From Aeromonas bivalvium (GTDB lineage Bacteria; Pseudomonadota; Gammaproteobacteria; Enterobacterales; Aeromonadaceae): DNA of 64,000 bases. The position numbers and the translations under genes were made by a program. The first letter of the stretch is position 1. Each line of letters begins with the position of its first letter. This document shows positions 34,318-43,237 of the stretch, piece after piece. The notes beneath the pieces are model-generated. The model was not told where the DNA came from and did no database searches. It saw only the letters and a list, made by a program, of their open reading frames with translations. The stretch spans positions 306,935 through 370,934 of the forward strand of contig NZ_CDBT01000008.1 in the NCBI RefSeq assembly GCF_000819765.1, in the 5' to 3' direction.

Positions 34318-36432
34318 CTACTGCTGGCGGCCGGCAAACACCACCACCACCTTGTCCTCCCCCTTCTCCCGCACGAAGCCGTAGGGGGCATCGGAAATCT
34401 TCTTGTGGCTGCCCGCGGCGATGGCCGGATGGGCGGCACGGAACTGGCCGAGCCGTTGCCAGTGCTTGACCAGCTCGGCCTTGTCGCCGCTCCCCAGCTC
34501 CTGCCAGTTCATGTCGGAGCGCACGCTCTGATCGAACACGCCGCCATCCTTGGCCAGCCCCCGGCCGGACTCGTCCCCGTAGTAGATCTGGATGCCCCCC
34601 GGCAGCAGCATGAAGCTGTTGGCCACCCGCCGTTGCAGCGCCACGTCCTGGTAGTCGCCGAAGAAGAGCTTGGTGTCGTGGGAGCTGATGTAGCTCAGCA
34701 CGTTGAACTCGGGATCCTGGTTGATGCGGCTGGCGTAGCTGGCATAGGTGGGCTCGGCGCCCGCCAGGCACTGGGCCTGGGGCAGGGCAAACTCGCGCTG
34801 ATAGTCGAAGTTGATCAGGGAATCGAAGCCGTGCTGATACCAGAAATCCTTGCTCACCCCGTGATCCCACACCTCGCCCACCATGTAAAAGGGCAGATCA
34901 TCGAGGGCCTTGTCCGGGTTGGCGGCCTTCCACTCCTTGAGTGCGGCGGTGCCCGCCAGCTTGAGCCTGGCCCAGACTTCCGGTTCCAGGTGCTTGACGG
35001 TGTCGGCCCGAAAGCCGTCGATGCCGAAACGGCGCACCCAGTCGGTGTGCCAGGCGATGAGGTAGTCGCTCACGCTTGCATTGGGCAGCGCCCTGGCCCG
35101 GGTGTCTTTTTTTGCCGCCAGCAGGGGCGGCAGGCCCACCGGTTTGGCTGATTCGGTGAGAAAATCCGGCAGCCCCGCCACCGAGCCGGTGACGTCGTCT
35201 GTGCCGGGTTGGGGGTAGCCGGGCAGACCGGCGCGCACCCAGTCAGGGCCCCACCATTTGCTGCTCCAATCACTCGATTGATAGTCGATGAACTGGTTGT
35301 AGCCATGCCAGTTGAGGCCGCCGCTCGGGCGCCATTCGTTCCAGCGGCTCGGCAGCTTGCCGGTGTTCTGGGTCAGATCGGTGAGCCCCAGATCCTGCAA
35401 GTCGGCCAGGGTGGCGTAACCTGCATGATTCATCACCACGTCCAGGATGATGCGCATGCCGCGCCTGTGGGCCTCGTCCACCAGGGTTTTCAGGCTCTCC
35501 TCGTCGCCATAGTTGGGATCGATCCTGGTGAAGTCCAGCGCCCAGTAGCCGTGGTAGGCGTAGAAGGGGAAGTTGCCCTGTTCGCCACCGCCGATGAAGC
35601 CGTGCACCTGCTCCACCATGGGGGTGATCCAGATGGCGTTGATGCCGAGGGACTTGATGTAGTCGAGCTTCTCGGTCAGTCCCTTGAAGTCGCCGCCGTG
35701 CCAGGTGGCCACTTCGTCCTGGCCATCCTTCTGGCGGCCGAAGCTGTGATCGTTGCTGGGGTCGCCGTTGTGGAAGCGGTCGGTCAGGAGGAAATAGACG
35801 CTCGCCTGATCCCAGCTGAAGGGGACCGGTTTGGCGGCCTTGACCGGTTCGAGCAGCAGCAGGCCGCCGCTCTCCTTGCTTGGCGTCAGGGTCAGCTTGC
35901 CCCCCTTGACCACGGCTTCCTGCCCCGAGTAAGCGTCCCGCAGCCGGGTGCCGTCGGGCCAGATGCCCTTGAGTGATGTCGTGACCGGGCCGCCATCCCA
36001 GCTGATGCAGGGCTCCGCTGGCGGCTGGCGTTTGAACTCGCTCTTCTTGGTCGCCCGCAGCACCTTGAGGCTGGGGGTATCGGGGTTGAAGCTGAACTCG
36101 TAGTCCCCCGCCAGAACGACTCTCAGGGTGAAACTTGTCCCCTTGGCGCACTTGTCCATGGGCTGGGTGGTGCCAAAGGGGAGGGGCCTCGCCTCGGTGG
36201 GCCCGAAGCTGGTGCCGCAGCGGTTGCCGGCATCGCCGATGCGGATCTGGTGGCTGCCCTTGGTCAGGGGGTGGGTCAGGGTGATCATGCCCTTGTCCAG
36301 CGTCACGGCGTCGCCGACCGGCTCGCCATCCACATAGAGACGAACCTCGGGGGCGGCCAGTACCTGATGGGGAAGCAGCGGGCCGGCCAACAGGGCGAGC
36401 CACAGGGGAGAGAAGCGAAGCGAGGGACGCAT
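34318..36432 (-). CDS. Periplasmic alpha-amylase, GH13 (MalS-like)
   Basis: Endo-hydrolysis of alpha-1,4-glucans, 704 residues (E. coli MalS 676). A signal peptide ends at about residue 27 (HQVLA-AP). Two N-terminal beta-sandwich regions (about 28-210) precede the (beta/alpha)8 barrel. Catalytic residues are seen: nucleophile D477 in GFRADTVKHL, acid E520 in GEVWDHG and D586 in SSHDTKLF; also DVVMNHAG. The start ATG 36432 follows CAAGGA; the frame extends upstream without similarity. The protein ends soon after VVVVFAGRQQ, a short C-terminal domain. The shared GEVWDHG and SHDTKLF blocks favour MalS over secreted amylases. Confidence 0.9.
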   Translation of the reverse strand: MRPSLRFSPLWLALLAGPLLPHQVLAAPEVRLYVDGEPVGDAVTLDKGMITLTHPLTKGSHQIRIGDAGNRCGTSFGPTEARPLPFGTTQPMDKCAKGTSFTLRVVLAGDYEFSFNPDTPSLKVLRATKKSEFKRQPPAEPCISWDGGPVTTSLKGIWPDGTRLRDAYSGQEAVVKGGKLTLTPSKESGGLLLLEPVKAAKPVPFSWDQASVYFLLTDRFHNGDPSNDHSFGRQKDGQDEVATWHGGDFKGLTEKLDYIKSLGINAIWITPMVEQVHGFIGGGEQGNFPFYAYHGYWALDFTRIDPNYGDEESLKTLVDEAHRRGMRIILDVVMNHAGYATLADLQDLGLTDLTQNTGKLPSRWNEWRPSGGLNWHGYNQFIDYQSSDWSSKWWGPDWVRAGLPGYPQPGTDDVTGSVAGLPDFLTESAKPVGLPPLLAAKKDTRARALPNASVSDYLIAWHTDWVRRFGIDGFRADTVKHLEPEVWARLKLAGTAALKEWKAANPDKALDDLPFYMVGEVWDHGVSKDFWYQHGFDSLINFDYQREFALPQAQCLAGAEPTYASYASRINQDPEFNVLSYISSHDTKLFFGDYQDVALQRRVANSFMLLPGGIQIYYGDESGRGLAKDGGVFDQSVRSDMNWQELGSGDKAELVKHWQRLGQFRAAHPAIAAGSHKKISDAPYGFVREKGEDKVVVVFAGRQQ

Positions 36433-36497
36433 ATGCCATTCCTTGAGCAGGGCAGTTCGAATGAGCACCCATTCTAGGAGGGGGACTCGCCTCCTTG

Positions 36498-36516
36498 GAT
36501 CGGCAAAATGCCGATC
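36498..36516. promoter_or_regulatory. Inverted repeat upstream of the amylase gene
   Basis: GATCGGCA AAA TGCCGATC is a perfect 8-base-pair inverted repeat 66 bases upstream of the amylase start. It could be a repressor operator. No MalT box is visible nearby. Confidence 0.35.
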
Positions 36517-36598
36517 TGTGAGCTCTGTGACCCTGGTTACGTTTTCAAGGATGGGAAAGTGTGACGGGGGCAAAGCGGGGGAGCAGGCCTGCCAGAAC

Positions 36599-36622
36599 AA
36601 TGCCGGTCCCTTGACCGGCATT
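36599..36622 (-). terminator. Probable terminator of the glycosylation operon
   Basis: A perfect 10-base-pair stem (36599-36608 with 36613-36622), loop CCTT, 30 bases after the last gene of the operon. The following minus-strand sequence (GTTCTGG) is only weakly T-rich. Confidence 0.55.
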
Positions 36623-36651
36623 CAGCCATGGCTCTCTTCGTTACCTCTGGG

Positions 36652-37806
36652 TCAGACGGTGAAGAAGAGGTGGTTGACGAAGGCGACCGCGATGAAGGAG
36701 GCCACCATGCCGGAGAGGCAGAGCACGGCCGGGCGCAGGGCGGGCCAGCGGTGGGTCAGCAGTATGATGGCCAGCAGGGTCGGGTAGAGGCCGAACATGT
36801 AGCGCGGCATGGCGTTGAGCCCCGTCATCAGAGGTATGGTGCAGCAGATGAACATCAGGGTCGCCTCGGCCCAGCGCTTCTGGCTGAACAGATAGAGGTT
36901 CAGGGCCCAGCCAAACATCACCATGATGGAGAGATAGGCCTTGCGTCCCCCCAGCTCGAAACCGCTCAGCCACCAGTCCAGGGGGCTGTCCATTTCACGG
37001 CCCCAGGCGACCTGGATGTGCTTGAAGGCGAAGGCATCCCCCACCAGGTTGTGCAGATAGACCATGTAGGCGAACAGGCCAAACGGGATCAGCCAGAGGG
37101 TGAACACCACCTTGAGGGTGCGCTCGGTGAAGCGGAAGAACTCCCGCCAGCCGTAGGCCTGCAGCGCCAGGATCAGCACGGGGAACACCATCATCACCCC
37201 CAGGTTGCGGGTCCCCGAGATGAAGATGCCGAGGAAGGCGACCATGAGCCACTGCTCCCGATAGGCGAACAGGAACATGGCAAGCATGAGCGCCATGAAC
37301 ATGGGCTCGGTATAGCCCGAGACGAAGTAGGCGGAGAAGGGGGAGAAGGCGAGCAGCCAGACCCCGAAGCGGGCGGTATCGTCCCCCAGCCTGAGCTGGC
37401 GCAACACCAGCAGCATCAGCGGCAGGCTGATGAAGAAGGCGAGGTTGGCCACCAGCATCAGCCCGAACAGGCTCTCGACCTCGAGCAGGTTGGAGATGCT
37501 GCCGGCCAGTATGGGGTAGAGAGGCATGAATGCCCAGTTGGCCGCATTGCCCTTGCTGAGCCAGCGGGGGTAGAGGTCATAGCCATTTTCGATGATGCGC
37601 TGGAACCAGACGCAGTCGAACTGGCAATAGGCCTGGAAGGGGCCCACATCGGGGCCGTAGAGCTGGGTACCGAAGTAGCCCATGCCGTATAGGGCGAGCC
37701 GGCTCAGGAAGAAGGCGGCAAGGATCAGCAGCCAGTCCCGGCCAGCGAGGCGCAGGGAGGGGCGATAGGGGGCGTTTGCCCCCTGGGACAGGGTCAGGTC
37801 ACTCAT
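36652..37806 (-). CDS. GT-C mannosyltransferase-like membrane protein (PIG-V family)
   Basis: A 384-residue integral membrane glycosyltransferase with about ten hydrophobic helices. After the first helix a periplasmic loop holds FDCVWFQRIIENGY, matching the WDxxWYxxIAxxGY pattern of the family and supplying the catalytic Asp. Such enzymes use polyprenyl-phosphate sugars on the outer face of the inner membrane. Its start overlaps the gtrA stop (TGATG), so translation is coupled. It is the last gene of a four-gene operon and probably transfers the sugar presented by GtrB/GtrA. The acceptor is unknown. Confidence 0.83.
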   Translation of the reverse strand: MSDLTLSQGANAPYRPSLRLAGRDWLLILAAFFLSRLALYGMGYFGTQLYGPDVGPFQAYCQFDCVWFQRIIENGYDLYPRWLSKGNAANWAFMPLYPILAGSISNLLEVESLFGLMLVANLAFFISLPLMLLVLRQLRLGDDTARFGVWLLAFSPFSAYFVSGYTEPMFMALMLAMFLFAYREQWLMVAFLGIFISGTRNLGVMMVFPVLILALQAYGWREFFRFTERTLKVVFTLWLIPFGLFAYMVYLHNLVGDAFAFKHIQVAWGREMDSPLDWWLSGFELGGRKAYLSIMVMFGWALNLYLFSQKRWAEATLMFICCTIPLMTGLNAMPRYMFGLYPTLLAIILLTHRWPALRPAVLCLSGMVASFIAVAFVNHLFFTV

Positions 37807-38177
37807 CAGGCAAATACCCAGATACGGGAGAGAACATAGGTCAGTACGGTCACCGTCAGGGTGGCGATGACCACGGGCAGCAGGCCGGAGAGCCCGGCAA
37901 ACAGCAGGCCGCTCAGGATCAGGTTGCGCACCGCCAGGGAGAAGAGCGCCACCAGCAGAAACTTGCCGGCAGCCCCCTGTTTCTGGAAGGTGATGTACCT
38001 GTGCCCGAAGAAGGAGAACCAGAAGGCGATCAGGAAGGCGAGGGTGGTGACCAGGTGTTCATTGATGCCCGGCCAGCCATGAAACAGGGCGAAGGAGGTG
38101 CCCAGATCCACCAGGGTGGCGCCTCCCCCAACGAAACCGAATCGCACCAGACGCCAGCATTCATCCCGGGAGATCAT
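37806..38177 (-). CDS. GtrA-family membrane protein (probable polyprenyl-phosphate-sugar flippase)
   Basis: A 123-residue protein with four membrane helices (FGFVGGGATLVDLGTSFALF, LVTTLAFLIAFWFSFFGHR, FLLVALFSLAVRNLILS, VVIATLTVTVLTYVLSR). It has the GtrA hallmarks RFxxVGG near the N-terminus and FWFSFFGHRYITF. GtrA proteins are thought to move polyprenyl-phosphate-linked sugars across the inner membrane. It overlaps the upstream glycosyltransferase by four bases and the downstream gene by one. Confidence 0.88.
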   Translation of the reverse strand: MISRDECWRLVRFGFVGGGATLVDLGTSFALFHGWPGINEHLVTTLAFLIAFWFSFFGHRYITFQKQGAAGKFLLVALFSLAVRNLILSGLLFAGLSGLLPVVIATLTVTVLTYVLSRIWVFA

Positions 38178-39226
38178 GGGGTCTGCTGCTCCTTGTCGTC
38201 GCTGCCCTGGGCGGATTGCACCGGCTTGGCCGCCTTGGCCCGGCTCTTGCGCACAGCGGGCTTGCCCGCCTCATCGGCGGCATATTGGCCATAGACCCCT
38301 TCGACCAGATAGACGGGGCGCTGCTTCACTTCCACAAACATGCGGCCTATGTACTCGCCTATGATGCCCAGCGACAACAGCTGGATGCCACCGAGGAAGA
38401 GCACCACCGACATCAGGGAGGCGTAGCCGGGCACGTCGATGCCGAAGAAGAGCACCTGGGTCACTATCTTGAGGATGTAGAGGAAGGCGATGAAGGAGAC
38501 CCCGATCCCCACATAGCTCCACACCCGCAGCGGCCAGCTGGAGAAGCTCATCAAACCGTCGAGGGCGAAGTTCCACAGCTTCCAGTAGTTGAACTTGGTC
38601 TCGCCGGCGTGACGGGCGGGGCGCTCGTAGGGGACACCGACGGCGCGAAAACCGGCCCAGGCGAACAGGCCTTTCATGAAGCGGTTGCGCTCGGGCAGCT
38701 GCTTGAGCGCCTCCACCACCCGGCGATCGATCAGGCGAAAATCACCGGCATTCTCCGGCAGCTTGGTGGTGCTGGAGAGCATGTTGAAGAAGCGATAGAA
38801 GCCGCCGGCGGTGATCCGCTTCATCGGGGTGTCGGCGCTGCGATCGACCCGGATGCCGTAGACGGTGTCGTAGTCACCGCTCTGCCACAGCTTGACGAAC
38901 TCCAGGATGAGGGCGGGGGGATCCTGCAAGTCCACATCCATGGGCACCATGGCATCGCCGCGGGCCTGGTGCAGACCGGCGGTCATGGCCGCCTCCTTGC
39001 CGAAGTTGCGGGCCAGGTTGACCAAGGTGACGCGTGGATCCCGGGCGATGGCCCGCTCGATCACCTCGCGGGTGCTGTCACGGCTGCCGTCATTGACGAA
39101 GACGATCTCCAGGTGCTCCCTGATGGAGGCAAGTTCTGTGTCTATCGCGGCAATGAAGGCATCTATGCTCTCTTCCTCGTTATAAACGGGCACGACCAGA
39201 GAGAGTCGGAAATCGGCTTGCGACAT
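38174..39226 (-). CDS. GtrB-type polyprenyl-phosphate glycosyltransferase (GT2)
   Basis: A 350-residue enzyme that charges undecaprenyl phosphate with a sugar from a nucleotide donor. A cytoplasmic GT-A domain (1-230) has LSLVVPVYNEEESI, FVNDGSRDST, NLARNFGKEAAMTAGL and MDVDLQDPP (DxD-like). Two membrane helices follow at about 235-315 (SYVGIGVSFIAFLYIL, VVLFLGGIQLLSLGIIGEYIGR), then a basic tail of about 45 residues (AVRKSRAKAAKPV). It is followed by GtrA. The donor sugar (glucose, mannose or other) cannot be decided. Confidence 0.9.
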   Translation of the reverse strand: MSQADFRLSLVVPVYNEEESIDAFIAAIDTELASIREHLEIVFVNDGSRDSTREVIERAIARDPRVTLVNLARNFGKEAAMTAGLHQARGDAMVPMDVDLQDPPALILEFVKLWQSGDYDTVYGIRVDRSADTPMKRITAGGFYRFFNMLSSTTKLPENAGDFRLIDRRVVEALKQLPERNRFMKGLFAWAGFRAVGVPYERPARHAGETKFNYWKLWNFALDGLMSFSSWPLRVWSYVGIGVSFIAFLYILKIVTQVLFFGIDVPGYASLMSVVLFLGGIQLLSLGIIGEYIGRMFVEVKQRPVYLVEGVYGQYAADEAGKPAVRKSRAKAAKPVQSAQGSDDKEQQTP

Positions 39227-39255
39227 GGGGTTGTCCTTATAGGAGAACGGGGACT

Positions 39256-39816
39256 TCAGTGGAGAAGGGGGCGACTGGGCTCTGTGGTCAGGCGCAGTGA
39301 TTCGACATTGAGCGGGGTGGCGGTCGACAGGGCCAGGAAGTTGAGCTGCTGGGGATCCTGGTTCAGGGCCTCACCGGGCAGGCGGAAGTTGATCTCGTTC
39401 AGCCCCGCCTTGGCCAGCTTGACCGTGGTGACGAAGTCATTGCCCATGGCGACCTTGAGCAGGGCGCCCGCCTCGGGGCTGTTGATGCGCGCCTGGACCG
39501 TCAGGGTGTGGGCCGCGCCGCGCTGGGGCAGCAGGAAATAGAGGCCGCCCTGGCCGCTGAGCTGGGTGCCTTGTTCGCTCGGCTTCTTGGCCCAGCCTTC
39601 GCTTGAGAGAAAACGGCTCGGCTTGGTCAGGTTGAGCTCGTTGCCCACCCGATAGGTCATGCTGGAATTGTGTTCCCAGAAGCGGGTCTTGCCTTCCAGG
39701 TAATAGAGGCGGTAGGCCAGGCTCACGTCGGGGTGGGCAGCCAGATAGAGGGTGTAGAGATAAAAGCCGCTCAAGGCGAGGATGGCTGTGATGAATCCGA
39801 ACTTTTTGTAAGTCAT
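39256..39816 (-). CDS. Hypothetical membrane-anchored protein of the GtrAB operon
   Basis: A 186-residue protein that I cannot assign. One membrane helix at about 7-25 (FGFITAILALSGFYLYTLYL) anchors an apparently periplasmic domain rich in beta strands (TLTVQARINSPEAGALLKVAMG, LNEINFRLPGEAL, LNVESLRLTTEP), like a carbohydrate-binding or galactose-binding fold (guess). The start MTYKKFGF (ATG 39816) is preferred over ATG 39909. It is the first gene of the operon, 29 bases before the GtrB-type gene, so it probably takes part in the same modification. Confidence 0.75.
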   Translation of the reverse strand: MTYKKFGFITAILALSGFYLYTLYLAAHPDVSLAYRLYYLEGKTRFWEHNSSMTYRVGNELNLTKPSRFLSSEGWAKKPSEQGTQLSGQGGLYFLLPQRGAAHTLTVQARINSPEAGALLKVAMGNDFVTTVKLAKAGLNEINFRLPGEALNQDPQQLNFLALSTATPLNVESLRLTTEPSRPLLH

Positions 39817-40150
39817 ATTGCTCTCTACGGCCTGTGGCGGGGCTAACCGCGCATATGCTAATCCAATTGCAAAAAAAGCATAGTGGATCACAAAAAAATA
39901 TTTGGTCACATATTAACCCCAGCCTAGCCCCAGGCCAACCAGGCTCGCCACCTCTCGTGGGGCGGGCAGACCAGGCTTCATATGGGTTTATCTCTCCGGA
40001 GGCGCCATATGACGGGCCCCCGGGCCGTGGGATGCCTCCTGGCCTAAGGGCAAGGGTGCGTCATGGCCTGACACCTGTTTTTCGGCGGTGGCAGTCGCCA
40101 TGTCATCTTTCTCCCTTTATGATGGACTCACTCTTGCGCAAGGATGGCCC
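39817..40150. promoter_or_regulatory. Divergent intergenic region upstream of the glycosylation operon
   Basis: About 330 bases. The stretch 39858-39915 is AT-rich with an A7 run and two TGTGA half-sites on the minus strand (in TATGTGACC and TTTGTGATCC). It probably carries the operon promoter; a full CRP palindrome is absent. Nothing else recognisable is seen. Confidence 0.35.
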
Positions 40151-40915
40151 ATGAACCGCTTGTTTCTCCCCCTGATCGCCTTGTTGTTGTCACCAGCCTT
40201 GCTGGCGGCAACCGAATGCGCGTCCCCGCTGCGGGTCGGGTTCGACGATTGGCCCCCTTATCACTACCGTGAGGTGGCGCCGCCGTCCCGGGTACACGGC
40301 TACGCGGCCGAGGTGCTGTCTGCCGTGCTGGCCAGAATGGGCTGCGAGGTCACCTATCTGGAGCTGCCGTGGAAGCGGGTGCTCCATGGGCTGGAGTACG
40401 GCGAGATCGATGTGGCGATGGAAGCCAACATGAACGATGAACGTGCCCGTTATGCCTATTTTTCCGATCCCTACAACCCGGGGCGTACCCTGCTGTGGGT
40501 GCGGCAGGGCAAGGTGTATCAGGAGCAGGATCTGGCGACCTGGCTGGCCAAGGGGTACCGGCTGGGGATCACCAAGGATTACTTTTACGGTGATGAAGTG
40601 ATGGCCTTGCTCGCCCGCTATCCCGGGCAGGTGAGCGCGGTGAGCGACAAGCAGAATTACGTCAAGCTGGCTCGGGGCCGCATCGACGGATTCCTTGGGG
40701 ATATGCTGGCGACCCCCAGCGGGCTAGGCAAGGAGGGGATGGAAGGCCAGTTCTCATATCATCCCATGGTGGTGTATGAGTCGCCGAGCTACTTCATGTT
40801 GAGTCGGCAAACTGTCTCTGCCCACTTCCTGGCGCAGTTCAACCAGGCTCTGGCTGCCTTCAAGGCAACCAGTGACTATGAGCGGATCTGGCGGCGCTAT
40901 ACCCGGGTGCGCTAG
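40151..40915 (+). CDS. Periplasmic solute-binding protein, amino-acid type (SBP_bac_3)
   Basis: A 254-residue protein with a signal peptide of about 20 residues (MNRLFLPLIALLLSPALLAA) and a bilobed binding domain (LRVGFDDWPPYHYRE, GYAAEVLSAVLARMG, VTYLELPWKRVLHGLEYGEIDVAMEAN in parts). No permease or ATPase gene is adjacent, so it may be an orphan binding protein or part of a sensing pathway; Aeromonas and Vibrio genomes carry many such singletons. Start ATG 40151 follows AAGGA; the longer frame from 40088 lacks a signal-like start. Confidence 0.85.
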   Translation: MNRLFLPLIALLLSPALLAATECASPLRVGFDDWPPYHYREVAPPSRVHGYAAEVLSAVLARMGCEVTYLELPWKRVLHGLEYGEIDVAMEANMNDERARYAYFSDPYNPGRTLLWVRQGKVYQEQDLATWLAKGYRLGITKDYFYGDEVMALLARYPGQVSAVSDKQNYVKLARGRIDGFLGDMLATPSGLGKEGMEGQFSYHPMVVYESPSYFMLSRQTVSAHFLAQFNQALAAFKATSDYERIWRRYTRVR

Positions 40916-40998
40916 CCAGCTTGCGCCGATTGTCGCATCATGGGCAGACAGTCAGGCCGTATCGATTGCAAGCAATGTTCGGATGAATTGAGGTTCAC

Positions 40999-42483
40999 AT
41001 GGCAAAGAAGTATTGGTTGGCATTGGCAAACCTGATGTGGCTGGGGTGCTGGCCGCTGGGGCTGGCGCAGGCCACCGAAACCGCCGTGGTGGTGAGTGCG
41101 GCAAGCGGAACCCATGAGTGGTACCAGGATGCCAGGGCCGAGCAGGCCAGGCACGAGCTGGAGCAGCAGCTGCAGGAGGCGGTGCTGGCCCAGCTGCACC
41201 CCGAGTTCAAGCCCCTTTGGCAGCGGCTCAAGGCTACCCCAGAGCAGGAGCGTGGCCCCCTCTATGACGAGGCATTTGGCAAGCTGGCCCGCTTCCAGCA
41301 AGGGTGGCGTGCCATGGATCTCGTCGCGCGCGAGCAGCTCAAGACCCGCAAGCTGGATCTCTCCCTGCCTCCGATCCTGCCGCCGGAGGGAGGCGATCTG
41401 CTCGAACAAGTCATGAGCCTGCGTCCCCAGGTGGCGGAATACGATGCGGTGCGGGCCCAGGTGGCGCGCCTGCTTGCCCTGCCCATGGCCAGCGACTGGC
41501 CGACCCTCGCCATGCCGACCCTGAGGCTGGGCGAGCCCTCCCCCGCACTTGGGCAGATCCGCGCCATGCTCAACGAACTCGGCGATATCGCCCCCGCCCA
41601 CGAGGACGAGCGCTATGATCCCGAGACCGAGCAGGCGATCAGGCTGTTTCAGGGCCGTCACGGCTTGACCGCAGACGGCATCATAGGTCGCCGCACCCTG
41701 GCCTGGCTCAACACGGGCCCAGTGGTGCGCGCCAGCCTGCTGCTGCGCAATCTCTGGCGGCGGGATCTGGTGGATCACCTGGTGGGCAGCCGTTACGTGC
41801 TGGTCAATATTCCCGACTATCGGCTGAGCGTGGTGCAGGGGGGGAGCGAAGTGTTCACCAGCCGGGTCATCGTCGGCAAGGAGCAGCGGGAGACCCCCAT
41901 CCTCGCCAGCGAGATCCGCTCAGTGGTGCTCAACCCCGCCTGGCATGTGCCCAGATCCATCCTGAGCAAGGACATACTGCCCAAGCTGAGCCGGGATCCG
42001 GGTTATCTCGCCCGGGAGCGGTTCGAGGTGACGGACAGTGCAGGCAATCCCCTCTACTTCACCGAGGAGCAGTGGCACCAGGCCCTGGCCGAGGGCTTCC
42101 CCTACCGGCTGCGGCAAAAACCGGGGGACCACAATGCCCTGGGTCGTTACAAGTTCTACCTGCCCAACAATGACGCCATCTATCTCCACTCCACTCCGGG
42201 CAAGCGCTTGTTCGAGCAGGGGGCTCGGGCCTTCAGCTCGGGCTGCATCCGGGTCGAACATGCCGATGATCTGGCCGAACTGCTGCTGGCCGACTCCCGT
42301 TACCAGCCGGACAAGGTGGCCAGCCTGTTGAAAGAGGAGAAGACCAAGTGGTTGCCCCTCAGCACGCCGACCCCTGTGTTTACCGTCTACTGGAGCAGCT
42401 GGATCGACAGTGACGGGCGCCAGCAGCTGCGCAGCGACATCTATGGATTTGATCGAGTCAGCTTCCAGCCCCAACTCCTGTGA
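40999..42483 (+). CDS. ldtD: L,D-transpeptidase LdtD (YcbB type)
   Basis: Forms 3-3 (meso-DAP to meso-DAP) crosslinks in peptidoglycan in the periplasm. The product has 494 residues (E. coli YcbB 615, so about 120 shorter, mainly in the N-terminal part). A signal peptide ends at about 25. A peptidoglycan-binding domain (about 180-235, YDPETEQAIRLFQGRHGLTADGIIG) precedes the YkuD catalytic domain with H397 in YLHSTPG and C416 in FSSGCIRVEH. The next gene is mepK, which hydrolyses the same bonds, and the pair is also adjacent in E. coli. Confidence 0.92.
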   Translation: MAKKYWLALANLMWLGCWPLGLAQATETAVVVSAASGTHEWYQDARAEQARHELEQQLQEAVLAQLHPEFKPLWQRLKATPEQERGPLYDEAFGKLARFQQGWRAMDLVAREQLKTRKLDLSLPPILPPEGGDLLEQVMSLRPQVAEYDAVRAQVARLLALPMASDWPTLAMPTLRLGEPSPALGQIRAMLNELGDIAPAHEDERYDPETEQAIRLFQGRHGLTADGIIGRRTLAWLNTGPVVRASLLLRNLWRRDLVDHLVGSRYVLVNIPDYRLSVVQGGSEVFTSRVIVGKEQRETPILASEIRSVVLNPAWHVPRSILSKDILPKLSRDPGYLARERFEVTDSAGNPLYFTEEQWHQALAEGFPYRLRQKPGDHNALGRYKFYLPNNDAIYLHSTPGKRLFEQGARAFSSGCIRVEHADDLAELLLADSRYQPDKVASLLKEEKTKWLPLSTPTPVFTVYWSSWIDSDGRQQLRSDIYGFDRVSFQPQLL

Positions 42484-42502
42484 TCCCGAACACAGAGTCG
42501 AC

Positions 42503-42526
42503 AGCCCGGCCCCGGCCGGGCTTTTT
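42503..42526 (+). terminator. Terminator of ldtD
   Basis: Stem AGCCCGGCC / GGCCGGGCT (42503-42511 with 42514-42522) followed by TTTTG. The innermost pairs cannot all form because the loop is short. Confidence 0.75.
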
Positions 42527-42615
42527 GTCGGCGGGTTTGGGTTTGACAGGGGGGCGAGGCGGCGGGTAAGTTCGAGCGGTTGTATCAAATTCATTCACAT
42601 ACGGACGGAGCCGAC

Positions 42616-43161
42616 ATGCTCGACACAGAGATAAGCCGACGCCGCCTGCTGTTGGGGGCCGGTTGTGCGATGGGCGCCAGCCTGTTCTCCTTTCCGGCCC
42701 TGGCGAGCCGCAGCACCCACAGCCGCGAGCTGAGCTTCTTCAACCTCAATACCGGCGAGCGGGTCAAGGCAAGCTACTGGGAGCAGGGGCGTTACCTGCC
42801 CGATGGTCTGGCCGAACTCAATCACCTGCTGCGTGACTACAGGCGGGACGAGGTGTTCAACATGGATCGCAAGCTGTTCGATCAGCTCTTCCTGTTGCAG
42901 CAACGCCTCGGCCACAGGGGCGAGATCCAGCTCATCTCGGGTTACCGTTCCCCCGCCACCAATGCCGCCAAGCACAGACGGAGCAAGGGGGTTGCCAAGC
43001 GCAGCTATCACACCCTGGGCCAGGCGGTCGATGTGCGGCTGCAAGGGGTGCAGCTCGCCCACTTGCACAAGGCGGCGCTGCAGCTCAAGGTGGGCGGGGT
43101 GGGTTACTACCCCAGCGACAATTTCGTTCACCTCGATACCGGCCCGGCCCGCAGTTGGTAG
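42616..43161 (+). CDS. mepK: Peptidoglycan endopeptidase MepK (YcbK/DUF882 type)
   Basis: A 181-residue M15-type zinc endopeptidase that cleaves 3-3 crosslinks in E. coli. It begins with a twin-arginine signal (SRRRLLLGAGCAMG). Zinc ligands of the LAS fold are seen: H132 and D139 in YHTLGQAVDV, H172 in FVHLDTG; also SGYRSPATN. The start ATG 42616 has CGGAG at the right distance, better than ATG 42580. It follows ldtD but behind a terminator, so the two can be expressed separately. Confidence 0.9.
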   Translation: MLDTEISRRRLLLGAGCAMGASLFSFPALASRSTHSRELSFFNLNTGERVKASYWEQGRYLPDGLAELNHLLRDYRRDEVFNMDRKLFDQLFLLQQRLGHRGEIQLISGYRSPATNAAKHRRSKGVAKRSYHTLGQAVDVRLQGVQLAHLHKAALQLKVGGVGYYPSDNFVHLDTGPARSW

Positions 43162-43237
43162 ACTCATTCGGCCTTATTTGCTGACAGGGGCGGGACCGGC
43201 CTGCTAGGCTTTGCGCTCACCAGAAGAGGAGAACGAG

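Noticed and set aside
36433..36640. Search for MalT boxes upstream of the amylase gene
   Set aside because: No GGGGAKGAGG or its complement is found; only the unrelated inverted repeat at 36498-36516.
39860..39915. CRP site upstream of the glycosylation operon
   Set aside because: Two TGTGA half-sites in the same direction do not form the TGTGA-N6-TCACA palindrome.
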